Shown: positions 49,732-59,131, counted from the first letter of the stretch. The stretch: DNA of 64,000 nt from Pseudomonadota bacterium (GCA_021792755.1 JAJYUA010000023.1:1-64000); one strand, 5' to 3'. A program made the numbers and translations. The notes: generated by a model from the letters alone, not told the origin.

Positions 49732-51198
49732 CTAGGACGCCCGGTAGTTGGGCGCTTCCTTGGTGATGGTGACATCATGCACGTGGCTCTCGCGGATGCC
49801 GGCGCTGGTGACCCGTACGAACACCGGACGCGTGCGCATCTCGGTGATGTTGCCGCTGCCCGTGTAGCCCATCGCCGCGCGCAGTCCGCCGGCGAGCTGC
49901 TGCAGGATGGCGACCACGCTACCCTTGTAGGGCACGCGCCCCTCCACGCCCTCGGGCACGAGCTTCTCGAGCTCGGTGGCGGCGTCCTGGAAGTATCGGT
50001 CGGCCGAGCCGTGGCGCTCCGCCATCGCCCCGAGCGAGCCCATGCCGCGGTAGGACTTGTACGAGGCGCCCTGGTAAAGCTCGACCTCGCCCGGGGACTC
50101 CTCGGTGCCCGCAAAGAGGCTGCCGATCATGACGGCGTGGGCGCCGGCGACGATCGCCTTGGCGATGTCGCCGGAGAAGCGGACGCCGCCGTCGGAGATG
50201 ACGGGCACGTCGCTGTCGCGAAGGGCATCCGCCACGTTGGCGACCGCGGATACCTGAGGCACGCCGACACCTGCGACGATGCGCGTGGTGCAGATGGAGC
50301 CCGGCCCTATGCCGACCTTGACCGCGTCGGCTCCGGCGGCCACCAGGACGCGGGCACCCTCGGCCGTCGCAATGTTGCCGGCAATCACCTGCTGGTCGGC
50401 CCACCGGGCCTTGATGCGCTCGACGGTCGCGATCACGCCGCGCGAGTGGCCGTGCGCCGTATCGACGACGACCACATCGACCCCTGCCTCGCGCAATGCG
50501 GCAACGCGTTCCAGGGTGTCGGCAGTGGTGCCGACGGCCGCGCCGACGCGCAGCCGTCCGCCCTCGTCCTTGCATGCCCGCGGGAATTCCTTGGCCTTCT
50601 GGATGTCCTTCACGGTGATCATGCCGGCGAGCTCCTGCTCGTCATTGACGACCAACACCTTCTCGATGCGGTGCTTGTGCAGCAGCGCCAGCACTTCTTC
50701 CTTCGGCGTGGTCTCGCGCACCGTGATCAGCCGCTCCTTCGGGGTCATGACAGAGGAGACCGGCGCATCGAGCTTTTGCTCGAAGCGCAGATCGCGGTGG
50801 GTGACGATGCCGACCACCTTCCTGCCGGTCACCACCGGCACGCCGGAGATGCCCCGGGAGCGGGTGAGGTCGAGCACCTCGCGGATGGTCATGTTGGGCG
50901 GGACGGTGATCGGGTCGGTGATCAGGCCGCTCTCGAACTTCTTGACCCGGCCGACTTCGCGCGCCTGAGCTTCGATGCTCATGCTTTTGTGGATGATGCC
51001 GAGGCCGCCTTCCTGGGCGATGGTGATGGCGAGGCGCGCCTCGGTGACCGTATCCATGGCGGCCGAGAGCAGCGGAAGATTGAGCCGGATCCGGCGGGTC
51101 AGGCGGGTGGAGAGGTCGGCCTCGCGGGGCAGGACCTCGGAGTAGGCCGGGACGAGCAGGACGTCGTCGAACGTCAGAGCTTCTTCGAGAATTCGCAT
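49732..51198 (-). CDS. guaB: IMP dehydrogenase
   Basis: Oxidises IMP to XMP with NAD. The 488-residue protein has the N-terminal [18 protein letters not shown], a pair of CBS regulatory domains (about residues 95-205), the catalytic loop [17 protein letters not shown] with the active cysteine, and [10 protein letters not shown] near residue 395. It is divergent from xseA with a 57-base gap that must hold both promoters. Confidence 0.97.
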   Translation of the reverse strand: MRILEEALTFDDVLLVPAYSEVLPREADLSTRLTRRIRLNLPLLSAAMDTVTEARLAITIAQEGGLGIIHKSMSIEAQAREVGRVKKFESGLITDPITVPPNMTIREVLDLTRSRGISGVPVVTGRKVVGIVTHRDLRFEQKLDAPVSSVMTPKERLITVRETTPKEEVLALLHKHRIEKVLVVNDEQELAGMITVKDIQKAKEFPRACKDEGGRLRVGAAVGTTADTLERVAALREAGVDVVVVDTAHGHSRGVIATVERIKARWADQQVIAGNIATAEGARVLVAAGADAVKVGIGPGSICTTRIVAGVGVPQVSAVANVADALRDSDVPVISDGGVRFSGDIAKAIVAGAHAVMIGSLFAGTEESPGEVELYQGASYKSYRGMGSLGAMAERHGSADRYFQDAATELEKLVPEGVEGRVPYKGSVVAILQQLAGGLRAAMGYTGSGNITEMRTRPVFVRVTSAGIRESHVHDVTITKEAPNYRAS

Positions 51199-51255
51199 AG
51201 CTAATTCTACGCACGGAGCGGGCGGCCGTAAACCGCCGGTGGTATGGTGGCCCCT

Positions 51256-52626
51256 ATGTCATCCGCCTTCCCTCCGGGTTTCGAGGTCGACCCCGGCCGG
51301 ACCGTTTTCACCGTCTCGCGGCTCAATCACGAGGTGCGCACGCTCCTCGAGCGGGGGCTGGGGGTGGTGTGGGTGGAGGGGGAGCTGTCGAACCTCTCCC
51401 AGCCCGCCTCCGGCCACTGGTATTTCTCGCTCAAGGACCGCGAAGCGCAGGTGCGCTGCGCGATGTTCCGCGTGCAGAACTCGGCCGTGGGATTCGCGCC
51501 GAAGGCCGGGCAGCAGGTGCTCGCGCGCGGACGTGTCAGCCTGTACGAGCCGCGCGGCGATTATCAGCTCATCGTCGAGCACCTGGAGGAGGCCGGCGTC
51601 GGCGCGCTGCAGCGGGAGTTCGAGCGGCTGAAGGCCAAGCTTGCCGCCGAAGGCCTGTTTGCCCGCGAGCGCAAGCGAGCCCTGCCGCGCTTCCCGCGCC
51701 GCATCGGGGTCATCACCTCGCCCACGGGCGCGGCAATCCGGGACGTGCTTCATATCCTGGCGCGCCGCTTTCCGCCCGCCTCCGTGCTGCTGTATCCGAC
51801 GCCGGTCCAGGGCGCGGCGGCCGTACCTTCGATCGTCGAGGCGCTGGAGTTGGCTTCGCAGCGCGCCGAGTGCGACGTGCTGATCCTGACACGGGGCGGA
51901 GGCTCGATCGAGGATCTGTGGGCGTTCAACGAGGAGCGCGTGGCGCGCGCCATTCGCGCCTGCGCGATCCCCGTGGTCAGTGGAATCGGCCACGAGATCG
52001 ATTTCACGATCGCGGACTTCGCCGCCGATGCGCGGGCTCCGACTCCCTCGGGCGCCGCGGAGCTGGTCGTGCCCGATCGCCGAGCCTGCCTCGATGCGCT
52101 CTCGCGCACGGCCGAGCGCCTGAGCGCCTGCATGCGGCGGGAGCTGCGCGCCGTCACGAGCCGCTTCGAGGCGGTCGGCAGCCGCCTGAGAGCGGCGCAT
52201 CCGGGGATGCGGCTGGCGCATCAGGCACAGCGGCTCGATGATCTGGAGCAGAGGCTCGCGGGGGCCGTCGGCACCGTGCTGCACCTCAGGCGTAACAGGC
52301 TAAGCGAAGCCTTCGCGACACTGGTGCAGCAGTCCCCCGAGCGCCTGGTGCGCGAGCACCGTCTCCGATGCGAATCGCTCGCGGCGCGGCTCGATCATGC
52401 GCTTGAGGGGCGGCTCTCGCGCCTGGCGCATCGGCTCGACCTGGCGCAGAGAACCTTGAGGACCGCGAGTCCCCTGGCGACGCTGGCGCGCGGCTTCGCG
52501 ATCGTGACCCGGGCGGACGGCTCGGTGATCACCGATGCCGCAACGGTTGCCGCCGATGAGCAGATCGAGGCGCGGCTTGCGCTCGGGAGGGTGCGTGCCC
52601 GCGTGACGGGGACGCAGCGTGGTTAG
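51256..52626 (+). CDS. xseA: Exodeoxyribonuclease VII large subunit
   Basis: Degrades single-stranded DNA together with XseB. It has an N-terminal OB-fold ([22 protein letters not shown]), the catalytic domain with [35 protein letters not shown] and [23 protein letters not shown], and a long coiled-coil C-terminus. ATG 51256 is chosen because GGTGG lies five bases upstream; ATG 51244 adds four residues. The small subunit xseB is not nearby. Confidence 0.95.
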   Translation: MSSAFPPGFEVDPGRTVFTVSRLNHEVRTLLERGLGVVWVEGELSNLSQPASGHWYFSLKDREAQVRCAMFRVQNSAVGFAPKAGQQVLARGRVSLYEPRGDYQLIVEHLEEAGVGALQREFERLKAKLAAEGLFARERKRALPRFPRRIGVITSPTGAAIRDVLHILARRFPPASVLLYPTPVQGAAAVPSIVEALELASQRAECDVLILTRGGGSIEDLWAFNEERVARAIRACAIPVVSGIGHEIDFTIADFAADARAPTPSGAAELVVPDRRACLDALSRTAERLSACMRRELRAVTSRFEAVGSRLRAAHPGMRLAHQAQRLDDLEQRLAGAVGTVLHLRRNRLSEAFATLVQQSPERLVREHRLRCESLAARLDHALEGRLSRLAHRLDLAQRTLRTASPLATLARGFAIVTRADGSVITDAATVAADEQIEARLALGRVRARVTGTQRG

Positions 52627-52643
52627 TCGGGGCGGCGGCACGG

Positions 52644-53108
52644 ATGTCGGCTGAGGAGCCCAGCGACGTAAGGTTCATGCGTCTTGCGCTCCAGCAGGCG
52701 GAGCAAGCGCGCCGCAGCGGGGAGGTGCCCGTGGGAGCGGTGTTGGTGCACGAGGGAAGGGTGGTGGCCGCGGGGGCCAACCGCCCGATAGGGGCCAACG
52801 ATCCTACTGCCCATGCCGAGATCGAGGCCATACGCTCGGGCGGACGTTCGCTCAGCAGCTACCGGCTGACCGACACCACGCTGTATGTGACGCTCGAACC
52901 TTGCCCGATGTGCGCCGCGGCGATCGTGCATGCGCGCGTGCGGCGGTTGGTATTCGGCGCCTGGGACCCGCGTGCCGGCGCCGCGGGCAGCGTGATCGAC
53001 CTCTTTGCCCTGCCCGGACTCAATCACCGGGTGGACGTGTTCGGCGGCGTGCTGATGGAGGAATGCGGCGGCGTGCTCAAGGCATTCTTCGCAGGACGGC
53101 GCGCTTAG
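52644..53108 (+). CDS. tadA: tRNA-specific adenosine deaminase TadA
   Basis: Deaminates A34 to inosine in tRNA-Arg(ACG). The 154-residue protein shows the zinc-site motifs TAHAEI (His57, catalytic Glu59) and EPCPMCAAAI (Cys87, Cys90), and EVPVGAVLV near the start. It follows xseA by 17 bases and converges with mltF. Confidence 0.96.
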   Translation: MSAEEPSDVRFMRLALQQAEQARRSGEVPVGAVLVHEGRVVAAGANRPIGANDPTAHAEIEAIRSGGRSLSSYRLTDTTLYVTLEPCPMCAAAIVHARVRRLVFGAWDPRAGAAGSVIDLFALPGLNHRVDVFGGVLMEECGGVLKAFFAGRRA

Positions 53109-53125
53109 AGCGCCGCGGGGCACGA

Positions 53126-54580
53126 TCAGCTGCCGGTGGTGCCGGTCATCCGTGCGGCTTGCTTCAAGGATGTCTGCACGAGGACGCCGTCGCCGGGGTG
53201 CCACTCGAGCAGTTGCATGAATTCCTGCACGCGCTTGACATAGTCCACGGCCTGCCACCCCTGGGCATAGCCGTATTGGGTCTGCGTGTACCAGCGGCGT
53301 TGGGCGAGCAGCGGCAGCACCCGGCTCACCTGCGCCCAGGAGTCGGGGTTCAGGCCCATCCTCTGAGCCAGAACGCGCGCGTCCTCCACGTGACCGAAAC
53401 CTATGTTGTACGAGGCAACGAGGAACCAGGTTCGGTCCGGCTGAGGGATGTGCGTGGGTATCATTTTGCGCACCTCAGCCAGATAGTGCGCGCCCGCGAA
53501 GATGCTCTCCCTGGCGTTGGCTCGATCGGTGATGCCCATCTCCTGCGCCGTGTCGGAGGTGAGCATCATGACACCCTTGGCACCGGCCGTGGAGATGGCG
53601 GCGGGGTTCCAGCGGGACTCCTGGAAGCCCATTGCCGCAAGCAGGCACCAATCGAAACCGTAGCGCGCCGCCGCCTTCTGGAACCAGGCTCGATAGCGCG
53701 GCAGGCGACGCGCGAAGTACAGCTCGAAGAGGCGGGATTCCGCATAGTGCAGAGAATCCGCATTGGCCGAATCGTGCTGCATGAGCTGCGTCAGCTCGCC
53801 GGACGCCCGGATCGAGTGGAAGAAGTGGTCGACTGCCCGCATCAGCTCCGGTGCCCCCTGGCGCACCATCCACTGGACCGGACGGGCCTGCGGCAGGGCA
53901 AAGGCCACCCGAGTACCGGGGTAGAGGTGGCGAGCGTAAGCGTATGCCCTGGCATCCACGATGGCGTAGCCGGCCACCCCGTCCTCCAGCGCCTGCAGGG
54001 GAGAAGTGCCCGGGGGCACCACGGACCACTTGAGGAAGGGCGCGACCAGCCTCAGTCTTTGAAGGATGCCTTCCTGGGGGCTGTGCTCCTGCACGATGAG
54101 TGTCGCATTCTGCAGGTGCGGCAAGTCATCCGGCGCGGGCTGCCCGCTGCGATAGACCACCAGCTGCGGTATCTGCGCATAGGGCACCGCGGGGGCACCT
54201 GCCTCGTCCCAGGCCGAATCGGCGGTGATCTGGGCGGCGGCGATGTCGGCCTTGCCCGAGGCGAGGTCGGCCCGCATGTCCGCCTCATTGGGGACGGCAT
54301 AGATCTTCAGCCGCAGGCCGAGCGAGCTGGCAAAGCGGCGGGCGAGGTCGTATTCCAATCCCTTGGGCCCTCGCGCCCCGATGTAATAGCAGGTCGGAAG
54401 GTTGAGCGTCACCACACGCAGCTCCCCGCGTGCCCGGATCTGCCCGAGCAGGCTGGGCGCGCGGCACCCCTGTGCCAGCAGCGCAAAGGCGGTGAGCGTG
54501 GTCAGCGTGGCGACCCTTGGGCCAACCTTCCTCAGCCGTCTGCGAATGCGTCTTCGCACTAAGGTGGACTCCACAGACAC
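53126..54580 (-). CDS. mltF: Membrane-bound lytic murein transglycosylase F
   Basis: A 484-residue peptidoglycan lyase. After a basic N-terminus and signal region ending near LLAQGC comes a periplasmic solute-binding-like domain (RGELRVVTLNLPTCYYIG, LEYDLARRFASSLGLRLKI), then an SLT domain with the catalytic glutamate in GFQESRWNPAAIS (about residue 319) and AKGVMMLTSDTAQEMGI, SYNIGFGHVEDAR. The order of domains is that of MltF. It ends at 53126, convergent with tadA, and its promoter region adjoins tRNA-Ser. Confidence 0.94.
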   Translation of the reverse strand: MSVESTLVRRRIRRRLRKVGPRVATLTTLTAFALLAQGCRAPSLLGQIRARGELRVVTLNLPTCYYIGARGPKGLEYDLARRFASSLGLRLKIYAVPNEADMRADLASGKADIAAAQITADSAWDEAGAPAVPYAQIPQLVVYRSGQPAPDDLPHLQNATLIVQEHSPQEGILQRLRLVAPFLKWSVVPPGTSPLQALEDGVAGYAIVDARAYAYARHLYPGTRVAFALPQARPVQWMVRQGAPELMRAVDHFFHSIRASGELTQLMQHDSANADSLHYAESRLFELYFARRLPRYRAWFQKAAARYGFDWCLLAAMGFQESRWNPAAISTAGAKGVMMLTSDTAQEMGITDRANARESIFAGAHYLAEVRKMIPTHIPQPDRTWFLVASYNIGFGHVEDARVLAQRMGLNPDSWAQVSRVLPLLAQRRWYTQTQYGYAQGWQAVDYVKRVQEFMQLLEWHPGDGVLVQTSLKQAARMTGTTGS

Positions 54581-54612
54581 AAAAACGTCCAGCTATAATA
54601 CCAGCTCTCCCC

Positions 54613-54707
<95 letters not shown>

Positions 54708-54733
54708 ATCGAAGATCCCTTGTGAATCAATAG

Positions 54734-54840
54734 GGTGGGTTCGAACCCACGAACATGGAAAAGCGGGTTCGACAAACGCGCAGGAGCGCGTTTGGACGGC
54801 GTCAGCCGGCCCGAAGGGCGCCGGCCAGGGAGGGCGCAGG
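54734..54840 (+). repeat. Dispersed element, copy D, between att repeats
   Basis: This segment shares AAGCGGGTTCGACAA (54761-54775 and 58453-58467) and CGCAGGAGCG with 58425-58524, and the core TTTGGACGGC at 54791-54800 followed by CCGGCCC corresponds to the core at 36181 and 15497. Upstream, GTGGGTTCGAACCCAC (54735-54750) is a perfect palindrome like a tRNA T-arm. It fills nearly all of the stretch between the two att-like repeats. Confidence 0.55.
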
Positions 54841-54843
54841 CGC

Positions 54844-54863
54844 AATCCCACCCTCTCCGCCAG
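54844..54863 (+). repeat. att-like repeat, copy 2
   Basis: Exact 20-base copy of 54687-54706. It is followed after 129 bases by the integrase start. A third, distal copy that would mark the far end of the island was not found in the window; an 11-base match (CCCTCTCCGCC) at 56357-56367 is too short. Confidence 0.75.
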
Positions 54864-54992
54864 CTCTTTCCGGTCCTGTCACACGCGGCTGACAGACCCC
54901 GACAAATCAAAGGCTTGAGCGGTTTCCGGTCCCGCGCTGTCCGTGCAAAATGCCACTCCGGGCCAAAAGGTACGCACGGAGTCCGCACGGCA

Positions 54993-56039
54993 ATGGCATC
55001 GATTACGCACTACGGCGAGGGCTGGCGGGCTCACCTGTTCGTCGGCGGCCGACGCGAGTCCCGGCTCTTCAAGCTGCGACGGGAGGCGGAGCGGTGGGCG
55101 GCGAAGCGCGAGGCCGAGCTGCGCGGCGGGGGCACCGCCATGACCTTCGGTGAGGCCGCCGAGCGGTGGCTGGCGCAGCATTTGCCGGCGCTCAGTCACG
55201 CGAACAGCCAGCGCACGGCGGAGCAGTCCATCCGGGATTACGTGCGGCCGGTGATCGGCCGGCAGCGGCTCAACGAGCTTCGCCGGGCGGATCTGGTCGA
55301 TGTGGTGCGCCGAGTGGCGGCGGCCGGGAAGGGGGAGACCGCACACCGTCTCGGGCAGCGTATCCGCGCGATTCTCGATCACGCTGTCGATCACGGCGAT
55401 ATCGAGTCGCATCCCGGCGCGGGACTCTCCCGGGTCCTGCCGGGGGTGGAGAAGACGCCGATGGCGGCGGTGACGCCGGCGGAATTACCGGCGCTGATGC
55501 AGTCGATCGACCGCTACCCGGAACCGGTGACCCGGTTGGGCCTGCTGCTCTTGGCGCATACGTTCCTGCGCACGTCAGAGCTGATCGGCGCGCAGTGGTC
55601 GGAAATCCGCGACCCCGAGACCTGGGTGATCCCCGAGGAGCGCATGAAGCGGGGTCTGCCGCACGTGGTGCCGCTCTCCGGGCGGGTTCAGGCGATTCTC
55701 GAGGAGCTGCGCGAGATGACCGAGGAAGAGTCTCCCTTCATCCTTGCGTCGCGCCAGAATCCGCGCTGCTCGATCTCGAACAACACGCTGCTGTTTGCGC
55801 TGTACCGGCTCGGGTACAAAGGCAGGATGACCGGTCACCGATTCCGTGCCATCGCGAGCACCGTGCTCAATGAGAGCAAGCTGTGGGGGCGCGATGCCAT
55901 CGAGCGGCAACTCGCGCATCGCGAGGCGGATCAGGTCCGCAAGGCATACCATCGGGCCGAGTACCTCGAGGAGCGGCGCAAGATGATGGCGTGGTGGAGC
56001 GATTATCTCGACGATAGCCGCTCCAAGACCCAGGAGTAG
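54993..56039 (+). CDS. Tyrosine recombinase integrase
   Basis: A 348-residue integrase. The N-terminus (MASITHYGEGWRAHLFVGG, FKLRREAERWAAKREAEL) is an arm-binding or AP2-like domain; the core-binding region follows with FGEAAERWLAQHLPALSH. Catalytic residues are visible: TFLRTSELIGAQW (Arg), GHRFRAIAS (HxxR), LAHREAD (His) and KAYHRAEY (Tyr). ATG 54993 is chosen; the frame is open upstream through the att repeats without a plausible domain. The gene lies 129 bases from the second att-like repeat and its 3' end overlaps the convergent helix-turn-helix gene by 37 bases. Confidence 0.93.
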   Translation: MASITHYGEGWRAHLFVGGRRESRLFKLRREAERWAAKREAELRGGGTAMTFGEAAERWLAQHLPALSHANSQRTAEQSIRDYVRPVIGRQRLNELRRADLVDVVRRVAAAGKGETAHRLGQRIRAILDHAVDHGDIESHPGAGLSRVLPGVEKTPMAAVTPAELPALMQSIDRYPEPVTRLGLLLLAHTFLRTSELIGAQWSEIRDPETWVIPEERMKRGLPHVVPLSGRVQAILEELREMTEEESPFILASRQNPRCSISNNTLLFALYRLGYKGRMTGHRFRAIASTVLNESKLWGRDAIERQLAHREADQVRKAYHRAEYLEERRKMMAWWSDYLDDSRSKTQE

Positions 56040-56227
56040 GGGATGAGGCCCGCCGCGACGAATGGCGGCTGCATCCGGCGCACCGTGCGCGAGGAGACGC
56101 CGAGGATCTCGCCGGCCTGCTCGAGCGTCAGCGTGCTCGCCACGGGTCGCTGGGCCAATGCATGCGCCACAGCATGCTCGATGAGCGCGGCGAGATCGGA
56201 CTCTTTGAGTGTCACGGAGCGGTCCAT
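56003..56227 (-). CDS. Helix-turn-helix protein, putative excisionase
   Basis: A 74-residue protein. After an N-terminal helix (SDLAALIEHAVAHALAQ) it has the excisionase/MerR-type HTH pattern LTLEQAGEILGVSSRTVRRM and a short wing ending PYSWVLERL. Small proteins of this kind next to integrases often act as recombination directionality factors. ATG 56227 is chosen; an upstream start in the same frame gives an unlikely Thr/Ser-rich lead. It overlaps the integrase tail on the opposite strand. Confidence 0.7.
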   Translation of the reverse strand: MDRSVTLKESDLAALIEHAVAHALAQRPVASTLTLEQAGEILGVSSRTVRRMQPPFVAAGLIPYSWVLERLSSR

Positions 56228-56228
56228 A

Positions 56229-56399
56229 TCAGCGGCTTTTGTCGAAGTCGATCTCGTCCCGCACGCCGACGAGGTCCTCTCGGTCACCCATGAGGGTATA
56301 GGCTGCGAGCATGGATCGGTCGTGACCGTCGGCCTCCGCCGAGTCCAGCCAGCACTCCCTCTCCGCCGTATTCAGCGAGTCCCACCAGGCGCTCGCCAT
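56229..56399 (-). CDS. Small hypothetical island protein
   Basis: A 56-residue acidic protein (MASAWWDSLNTAERECWLD, then an Asp/Glu-rich second half). I do not recognise it. It lies one base before the putative excisionase gene and overlaps the preceding gene by 28 bases, so the three probably form a minus-strand operon. The frame is open further upstream to 56828 but that part shadows the next gene. Confidence 0.5.
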   Translation of the reverse strand: MASAWWDSLNTAERECWLDSAEADGHDRSMLAAYTLMGDREDLVGVRDEIDFDKSR

Positions 56400-56734
56400 C
56401 GCTTCGTATAAGCCACTCGTGCCGCGTCCTCCACGCTGCCTCCGAGAGCGGCAATAGCGGCGCGGGCCGCCTCCGTGTCCGGGCCGGCCCACACCTTGCG
56501 ATCGCGATCCCATCTGAGCCCGGCTGCCTTCAGCGGCTCGGTGTCCGCGGGTCTGCCGGGGAATCGTGCGAGGAGGCTGCCCGGAGCCGGCGGGACCGAT
56601 GGCTTCGGCGCCGTCGCCTCGATGACCGCTCTCACATCCGGCTCCTGATACTTGGCCGAGGTGAATACCGTGGACAACGACTTCCTGAGGCCCGGTGATG
56701 CGTCGTCCTGCAGCGTGACTGAGCGATATCGCAC
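56372..56734 (-). CDS. Hypothetical island protein
   Basis: A 120-residue protein. The N-terminal half is Ser/Thr/Pro-rich and the second half contains PLKAAGLRWDRDRKVWAGP, a motif found in small domains that occur in mobile-element proteins, followed by DTEAARAAIAALGG. No specific function can be given. It is the first gene of the three-gene minus-strand group. Upstream to 57086 I see no intact gene. Confidence 0.5.
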   Translation of the reverse strand: MRYRSVTLQDDASPGLRKSLSTVFTSAKYQEPDVRAVIEATAPKPSVPPAPGSLLARFPGRPADTEPLKAAGLRWDRDRKVWAGPDTEAARAAIAALGGSVEDAARVAYTKRWRAPGGTR

Positions 56735-56939
56735 CGGATGTCATGATCCGGGAGTGACGCATCAGGGCCGCTACTTGCCGGCGAGCAGCTATGGGAATCG
56801 CCGGAAAGAGCATCACCACCGCCCCCAAGCCCTGCGTAATCCCGCACGGTCGTTCGGGTTGGGCCGCAGAGTGCCCATAGACCTCGTCAGAGGGCTCTTG
56901 TGTGGGGAAGCGAAGAGCTGCGCCGCAGCGCTGCCCCTG

Positions 56940-57086
56940 CTACACGCGCCGCTTTCCGGCGATCTCCCCGAGAGCGGCCGAGGCGGTGCGGATCGGGATG
57001 CTCTGAGAGACCTTCAGCTCGAGTAGGCGGGAGTCGCCGGAGAAGATGAGCTGGGCGTTTGCAGCGAGGGCGATCGGTTTATCCGA
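56940..57086 (-). pseudogene. PIN-domain toxin, C-terminal remnant
   Basis: The stretch ALAANAQLIFSGDSRLLEL then SIPIRTASAALGEIAG matches the end of PIN-domain proteins (the SGDxxLL motif and following PI-T-AxxL). No intact N-terminal half with the first catalytic aspartate is found upstream on this strand, so this is probably a decayed toxin gene. The remainder of 56735-57484 holds nothing I recognise. Confidence 0.4.
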
Positions 57087-57484
57087 AAAGCGATGCGATG
57101 CTCTCGCGCAGCCGCCGTTTATCCCCGGTGAAGAGCCGGTCGAGGGTTTTGCGCGGCAGGGGCCGCCGCTCCAAGGCCGCTTGGCGACGATGGCTTTTCG
57201 ACACCCCGGCGACAATCAAAATCTCGCTTTTTTGGGGCCGCTATGCGGACGACCGTGAAAGTGCCGATCGAGCCGCTCTACCTGTCAGTGTGAAGCACGC
57301 AGACGCATCGCTGGCGGATCGAGCCGGGTCGGTACACCGTGCTCGCCGGCTCCTCCGCACGACTTGTCCTTGTCGGTCCACGTACGATTGCCCTGAGCAG
57401 CGACGCGTTTCTTGAGGCCAGATGCTCTTTGTATCCGTGATTGGGCGGTCGAGCACGAGATGGGCTGAGTGCGTTATCGAACGT

Positions 57485-57913
57485 CTATGTCAGATCTTTC
57501 GGCCGTTTGGCGATATCGGGATATGTGTTGAGGACCTTGTTGTCGAACGTTGCGAGCGAGAGCCGCTCTCGATGGGCCAATTCTACGAAAAGGCTGTCGT
57601 ATACGGCACCTCCGGACCCCAGGGCGCGTTGCAGGGCACCCTGCCACAGCTTGCGAACAGAGACGGCATGAACTCCGAGTTGCCCAGCCAAACGCAATTT
57701 CGACGGCGCATCCTCCTTGCTCAGCACATCCCCGCGTACCGACATCCAAATGACGTTGGCAAGTTCCGCCTCCCACAGGGCGGGAGCCAGGGGGTCTTCG
57801 ATTCTGTGCCAGAACGTCCGGACCTCTTCGGCAAACTCCGGGGTGCCGAGGACGTAGTAGGCGATAACGTTGGTATCTACGACGGCTCTCACGTTCGGCC
57901 GGTCGTAATCCAC
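57485..57913 (-). CDS. PIN-domain ribonuclease toxin (VapC/FitB-like)
   Basis: A 142-residue PIN-domain protein. The acidic residues are at AVVDTNVIAYYVLG (first Asp), LWEAELANVIW (Glu) and VYDSLFVELAHRE plus LATFDNKVL (later Asp residues). VapC toxins of this kind cut tRNA or rRNA. It overlaps the antitoxin gene upstream by about 25 bases, the usual arrangement; a GTG or later start could reduce the overlap. Confidence 0.88.
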   Translation of the reverse strand: MDYDRPNVRAVVDTNVIAYYVLGTPEFAEEVRTFWHRIEDPLAPALWEAELANVIWMSVRGDVLSKEDAPSKLRLAGQLGVHAVSVRKLWQGALQRALGSGGAVYDSLFVELAHRERLSLATFDNKVLNTYPDIAKRPKDLT

Positions 57914-58125
57914 TCATCGATTTCCTCGGCGCTCGGTCGGCGAGCCTGTTTAGCCCAGGAGGCTTCGATCTGCTCGAGCACCGAGGATCGGTCGCCGGCA
58001 TGCTCCTCGAGGAGATCGCGAACTTCCTGTTCCATCGACTTGCCTTGCCGCTTCGCCAGGGCCTTAAGGTTGCGAACGACGTGCGAGGGCACGTTGCGAA
58101 TGGTCAGTGTGGCGCCGCCTTCCAT
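57889..58125 (-). CDS. Ribbon-helix-helix antitoxin (FitA/VapB-like)
   Basis: A 78-residue antitoxin. The N-terminal ribbon-helix-helix (ATLTIRNVPSHVVRNLKALA) is followed by KRQGKSMEQEVRDLLEEHA, typical of FitA-type proteins, and a C-terminal tail that would wrap the toxin (ARRPSAEEIDEWI). It is the first gene of the pair; a promoter lies presumably within 58126-58200. Confidence 0.88.
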   Translation of the reverse strand: MEGGATLTIRNVPSHVVRNLKALAKRQGKSMEQEVRDLLEEHAGDRSSVLEQIEASWAKQARRPSAEEIDEWITTGRT

Positions 58126-58424
58126 GCTGGCATTATGCTAGCAAATTGGGTTCTGCGCAATGGCGGCGCGGTATTGCGAACGGCTCCGAATGGTTGATCG
58201 CGTCGATGTCCTCGGGCTGCCGGACAGAGCTGCCCCTTGTCCATGATGGGCAAGGAGCAATGATCTTGATCAAACTGAAGCGCGCACGAATTACGCACGG
58301 GCTACGCAAACGGTAGAGGCAGCTCCCATAAGTACTGACATGTGTGGCGGGCACCCTTTTAGCGGCGAAATGCCATCAAAATCCTTGATCTTCTGCTATC
58401 TTGCGGGTCTTTTATTGAACGGTC

Positions 58425-58524
58425 CGATGGATTCGAGCCTACGCGCAGGGACAAGCGGGTTCGACAACCGCGCAGGAGCGAGGTTGAACGGCCTGAAGCG
58501 CCGGCCCCGGAGGCGCGAGGTGCG
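58425..58524 (+). repeat. Dispersed element, copy C
   Basis: Same orientation as copy D. It shares AAGCGGGTTCGACAA (58453-58467), CGCAGGAGCGAGG (58471-58483) and then TTGAACGGCC (58484-58493), CCGGCCCCGGAGGCGCGAGG (58501-58520), the core shared with copy B in cbiG. Copies C and D flank the integrase, excisionase and toxin region as direct repeats 3.7 kb apart. Confidence 0.55.
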
Positions 58525-58538
58525 TTTTCCGGACCCTC

Positions 58539-58666
58539 GTGACCGCTGATTTCGCACAAACGTGACCGGTCGTTCGGGCCGAACGTAACCGCTCAATCCG
58601 CTGGAAGGTGACCGCTTTTGGGCTTGCGCCCGAAATCTGCGGTCACGATCCCGGAATTCTCGGTCA
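58539..58666 (+). mobile_element. IS21-like terminal repeat array (remnant)
   Basis: Four direct repeats related to CGTGACCGCT start at 58539, 58561, 58584 and 58607, spaced 22-23 bases, followed by inverted copies (GCGGTCAC at 58639-58646 and CGGTCA at 58661-58666). IS21-family elements carry multiple such terminal repeats. An istA fragment lies 170 bases further on, supporting this. The right end is not in evidence. Confidence 0.6.
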
Positions 58667-58832
58667 GGTTCCCCCGGAATGATCCGGCCGGGTCTGCGCT
58701 GGAGCCCTCAGCGCTGGCTAAGCTGCCCGATTTTTACCTCGGGGCAGCCGATGCTCCGGTAAATCTTGTCATCGGCGATCTGATCTGCGTGTAGATCGGG
58801 CGGTGTGAAGGTCGAGGTCCTGTTGGTCCGTC

Positions 58833-59009
58833 TTCATCGACTACGAGACCTCCTGCAAGATCCAGGATCAGCGCACCCGGCAGCGGCTGACGATTGCCCA
58901 GACCGCCAAGGCGCTGGGTCTGCATCCGCAGGCCGTCTCCAGATGGTCGCGCATGGAGCAATACCGCGCGCGGCCCCAGCCCAAGCGCGGTAGCCGCCAG
59001 GATCCGTGA
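58833..59009 (+). pseudogene. IS21-family transposase IstA, N-terminal fragment
   Basis: Codons from 58833 give FIDYETSCKIQDQRTRQRL, then TIAQTAKALGLHPQAVSRW, the typical N-terminal HTH of IstA (the DYETxxxI and LGLHPxTVxxW patterns). It stops at a TGA at 59007-59009, after only 59 codons, and the catalytic core is missing. The natural start codon is not clear. This is a truncated insertion-sequence remnant. Confidence 0.65.
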
Positions 59010-59131
59010 ATTTCGGAGTTCAGGACATCGCCGGCGCTCCTGTACCCCACCTCCAGCGCTGAGCCGATACGCCATCCCAACTTCAGCTGTATCCGCTAGA
59101 CTAAGGCGAACGAACTAAGTCCGGACTATCC

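Noticed and set aside
52901-54562. 553-codon plus-strand frame opposite mltF
   Set aside because: Antisense shadow of mltF; the MltF domains and catalytic glutamate are intact on the minus strand.
54735-54750. T-arm-like GTGGGTTCGAACCCAC as a second tRNA
   Set aside because: No acceptor or anticodon stems can be formed around it; it is part of the repeat between the att-like sequences.
56357-56367. CCCTCTCCGCC as a distal att site for the tRNA-Ser island
   Set aside because: Only 11 bases match and it lies within a probable gene; such a match is expected by chance in this composition.
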